Assembly (NCBI GenBank): GCA_025355745.1
Contig: JANXZA010000016.1
Span: forward strand, 1 to 35,709
Reading direction: 5' to 3'
Length of the DNA stretch: 35,709 nt
Source of the DNA: Rhizobacter sp.
GTDB lineage: Bacteria; Pseudomonadota; Gammaproteobacteria; Burkholderiales; Burkholderiaceae_C
This document shows, piece by piece, positions 34,185 through 35,709 of this stretch. Position 1 is the stretch's first letter. Every line of letters starts with the position of its first letter. The notes beneath the pieces are model-generated. The model was not told the origin of the DNA. It was given only the letters and a program-made list of their open reading frames with translations, and ran no database searches. Position numbers and translations under genes: made by a program.

Positions 34185-34288
34185 CAGCGGCAGAAAATAC
34201 GAAGAGGCCACCAAGGGCGCCAAGTCAAAAGGTCCCACCAAGAAATTCCTTGGTGTCTTTGCGTCTTCGTGGCAGAAATTCATCAGCG
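34185..34288. repeat. Imperfect hairpin element of a second type (copy R4)
   Basis: The left arm includes GAAGAGGCCACCAAGGGCGC. The right arm is CCTTGGTGTCTTTGCGTCTT, then CGTGGCAGAAATTCATC, the inverse of ACGAAGACGCAAAGACACCAAGG. The pattern differs from R1-R3 in sequence (CACCAAGG rather than GCAGAGG) but not in size or placement. It lies between livM and livH of LIV operon 2. Confidence 0.75.
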
Positions 34289-34291
34289 CGC

Positions 34292-35221
34292 TCAGACCCG
34301 GTCAATGATTTTCTCGCCGAACAGTCCTTGCGGCCGGAACAGCAGGAACAGCAAGGCCAGCACATACGCGAACCAGATCTCGATGCCGCCGCCGAGCATC
34401 GGGCCGATGTAGATCTCGGACAGTTTCTCGCCCACGCCGATGATCAGCCCGCCGACGATGGCGCCCGGCACCGAGGTCAGGCCGCCCAGGATCACCACCG
34501 GCAGCGCCTTCAACGCCACCAGCGAGAGCGAGAACTGCACCCCCAGCTTGCTGCCCCAGATCACGCCGGCCACCAGTGCCACGAAGCCCGCCACCGACCA
34601 GACGATGATCCAGATGCGTCCGAGCGGAATGCCGATCGACTGCGCCGCCTGGTGGTCGTCGGCGACCGCGCGCAGCGCCCGACCGGTGGCGGTCTTCTGG
34701 AAGAACAGCGCCAGCAGGGCGACCAGCACGGCGGCCACCGCCGCTGCGTACAGGTCTTCCTTGTTGATCAGCACGCCGCCGGGGAACAGGGTGTCGAGCA
34801 CGAAGATCGGGTCTTTCGGCATGCCGACGTCGATCTTGTAGATGTCCGAGCCGAACAGGGTCTGGCCGAAGCCTTCGAGGAAGTAGGTGATGCCCAGCGT
34901 GGCCATCAGCAAGGTGATGTGCTCCTGGTTCACGAGGTGGCGCAGCACCAGCCGCTCGACGATCCAGGCCACCGCGATCATCACGAGCACGGCGCCGGCG
35001 AAGGCCAGCACGTTGGCGAGGATCTTGTTGTCGAAGCCGAGCCACTTCGGGATCCATTCGTAGAAGCGCGCCATCGCCAGCGCCGCGAACAGCACCATCG
35101 CCCCCTGCGCGAAGTTGAACACGCCGCTGGCCTTGTAGATCAGCACGAAGCCGAGCGCGATCAGCGAATACAGCATGCCGACCATCAGGCCACCGAAGAG
35201 GGTTTCGAGGAAGAAGGCCAT
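34292..35221 (-). CDS. livH: ABC transporter permease LivH, LIV system 2
   Basis: A 309-residue permease beginning MAFFLETLFGGLMVGMLYSL, which is the normal LivH start; FNFAQGAMVLFAALAM follows. The coupling loop is TATGRALRAVADDHQAAQSI, and GGLTSVPGAIVGGLIIGVGE ends the domain. The same frame also opens at ATG 35263 and ATG 35326, within the composite repeat to its right. ATG 35263 is the ATG of the repeat's conserved loop. Neither start has a good Shine-Dalgarno. Confidence 0.93.
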   Translation of the reverse strand: MAFFLETLFGGLMVGMLYSLIALGFVLIYKASGVFNFAQGAMVLFAALAMARFYEWIPKWLGFDNKILANVLAFAGAVLVMIAVAWIVERLVLRHLVNQEHITLLMATLGITYFLEGFGQTLFGSDIYKIDVGMPKDPIFVLDTLFPGGVLINKEDLYAAAVAAVLVALLALFFQKTATGRALRAVADDHQAAQSIGIPLGRIWIIVWSVAGFVALVAGVIWGSKLGVQFSLSLVALKALPVVILGGLTSVPGAIVGGLIIGVGEKLSEIYIGPMLGGGIEIWFAYVLALLFLLFRPQGLFGEKIIDRV

Positions 35222-35235
35222 GTCAGTGCGCGCCA

Positions 35236-35490
35236 AGGCCGCCGGGTGGTGGACTGCGCTCATGTCCCCCGGGTCGGACTGCGCCCGACCGTCCTCCTTT
35301 AGTTCGCTCCGTCGGCCGCCCGACAACCTTGGCCAGTGGCGTCAGTGGCAACCGTTCGTTGAGAAGTGACGGTGCATGCGGATCAGGTCGGTGGGGCGCT
35401 CTGCGCAGCGAAGTAAAGGAGGAGACGACGGCCGCAGGCCGTTGGCGGGGGACATGAGCGGAGCAGAGTGCCCCGCCGGCCTGATCTCGC
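35236..35490. repeat. Composite head-to-head inverted repeat, copy 2
   Basis: The plus arm has the purine tract GAAGTAAAGGAGGAG (35410-35424) and an 8-bp hairpin (35426-35433 with 35437-35444). GGCGGGG (35444-35450) then pairs with CCCCGCC (35471-35477) around the loop GACATGAGCGGAGCAGAGTG. The minus arm has its purine tract at 35292-35305 and a hairpin at 35272-35277 with 35285-35290. Its second stem, CCGGG/CCCGG (35242-35246 with 35268-35272), again surrounds the ACATGAGCG loop. The stems differ from copy 1 but still pair. It lies in the 299-bp gap between livG and livH of LIV operon 2. Confidence 0.78.
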
Positions 35491-35520
35491 GCCGAAGCGC
35501 TGAGTGCTGTGCTTTTCATT

Positions 35521-35709
35521 TCAATGCGACGTTCCAAGATAAGCGCTGATCACATCCGGATTCGCGCGCACTTCGTCCGGTGTGCCGTCGCCGATCTTCT
35601 TGCCGTAGTCGAGCACGACGACGCGGTCGGAGATGTCCATCACCACGCTCATGTCGTGTTCGATCAGCACGATGGTGGTGCCGAACTCGTCGTTCACGTC
35701 GAGGATGAA
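35521..35709 (-). CDS. livG: ABC transporter ATPase LivG, LIV system 2 (3' end only)
   Basis: The last 62 residues of an ATPase that extends past the right edge. [20 protein letters not shown] is the strand and H-loop with the switch His typical of LivG, followed by [20 protein letters not shown] and [13 protein letters not shown] at the end. The stop TGA is at 35523-35521. The reading frame is open to the edge. It is the first visible gene of the second LIV operon. Confidence 0.93.
   Translation of the reverse strand, partial: FILDVNDEFGTTIVLIEHDMSVVMDISDRVVVLDYGKKIGDGTPDEVRANPDVISAYLGTSH

Noticed and set aside
35223-35537. Minus-strand reading frame of 104 codons after the livG end
   Set aside because: It lies in the composite repeat and is rich in Arg/Pro/Ser; more likely a chance frame.

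Overview
The window is high-GC bacterial chromosome with dense, mostly short-spaced genes. Protein types and the core block rplM-rpsI-erpA-anmK-M23 peptidase-tyrS-DUF5329-dtd suggest a betaproteobacterium of the Burkholderiales, perhaps the Rubrivivax/Leptothrix/Methylibium side. This assignment is inferred from family resemblance; no rRNA or tRNA gene was seen that could settle it.

Layout. 1-237: 3' end of a large predicted-ATPase/regulator gene. 238-692: no gene, but a composite inverted repeat. 693-5018: a 1,202-residue Ig-like surface lipoprotein (minus) and a small lipoprotein (plus). 5005-12639: a first branched-chain-amino-acid-type (LIV) ABC import locus. An aldo/keto reductase and an acyl-CoA ligase (minus) stand divergent to livG-livF-livH-livM-binding protein (plus). 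The natural reading is import of a carboxylic acid followed by CoA activation, but the substrate is unknown. 12761-17103: an orphan binding protein, psd, a HipA-like kinase/DUF3037 pair (minus) and a cysteine-rich flavodoxin-fold oxidoreductase. 17249-22206: htpG, then srkA, a DUF2726 membrane protein and a GNAT acetyltransferase on the minus strand. 22481-28987: the housekeeping block. 29020-35709: a second LIV locus on the minus strand (livG 3' end, livH, livM, binding protein, livF, a 90-residue protein and a PaaK-like adenylate-forming protein).

The most interesting material is non-coding. (i) Two copies of a roughly 260-bp composite element lie at 395-655 and 35236-35490. Each has two head-to-head arms with a purine tract, a hairpin and a second stem closing a conserved ATG-containing loop. 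Stem sequences differ between copies while pairing is kept. (ii) Four long imperfect hairpin elements lie between genes: three of the GCAGAGG type (12653, 19162, 31497) and one of the CACCAAGG type (34185). One has a perfect 12-bp terminal inverted repeat, and one appears to supply the start codon of the next gene. (iii) Three of the four wide gaps of the second LIV operon hold such repeats, whereas the first LIV operon is compact.

Protein-level oddities: the first livG has no ATG/GTG/TTG start at its conserved N-terminus; the PaaK-like protein lacks the usual glycine/threonine-rich ATP loop and C-terminal lysine; and the HipA-like kinase/DUF3037 pair overlaps psd tail to tail. All calls rest on reading the sequence and on family knowledge; no database search was run.
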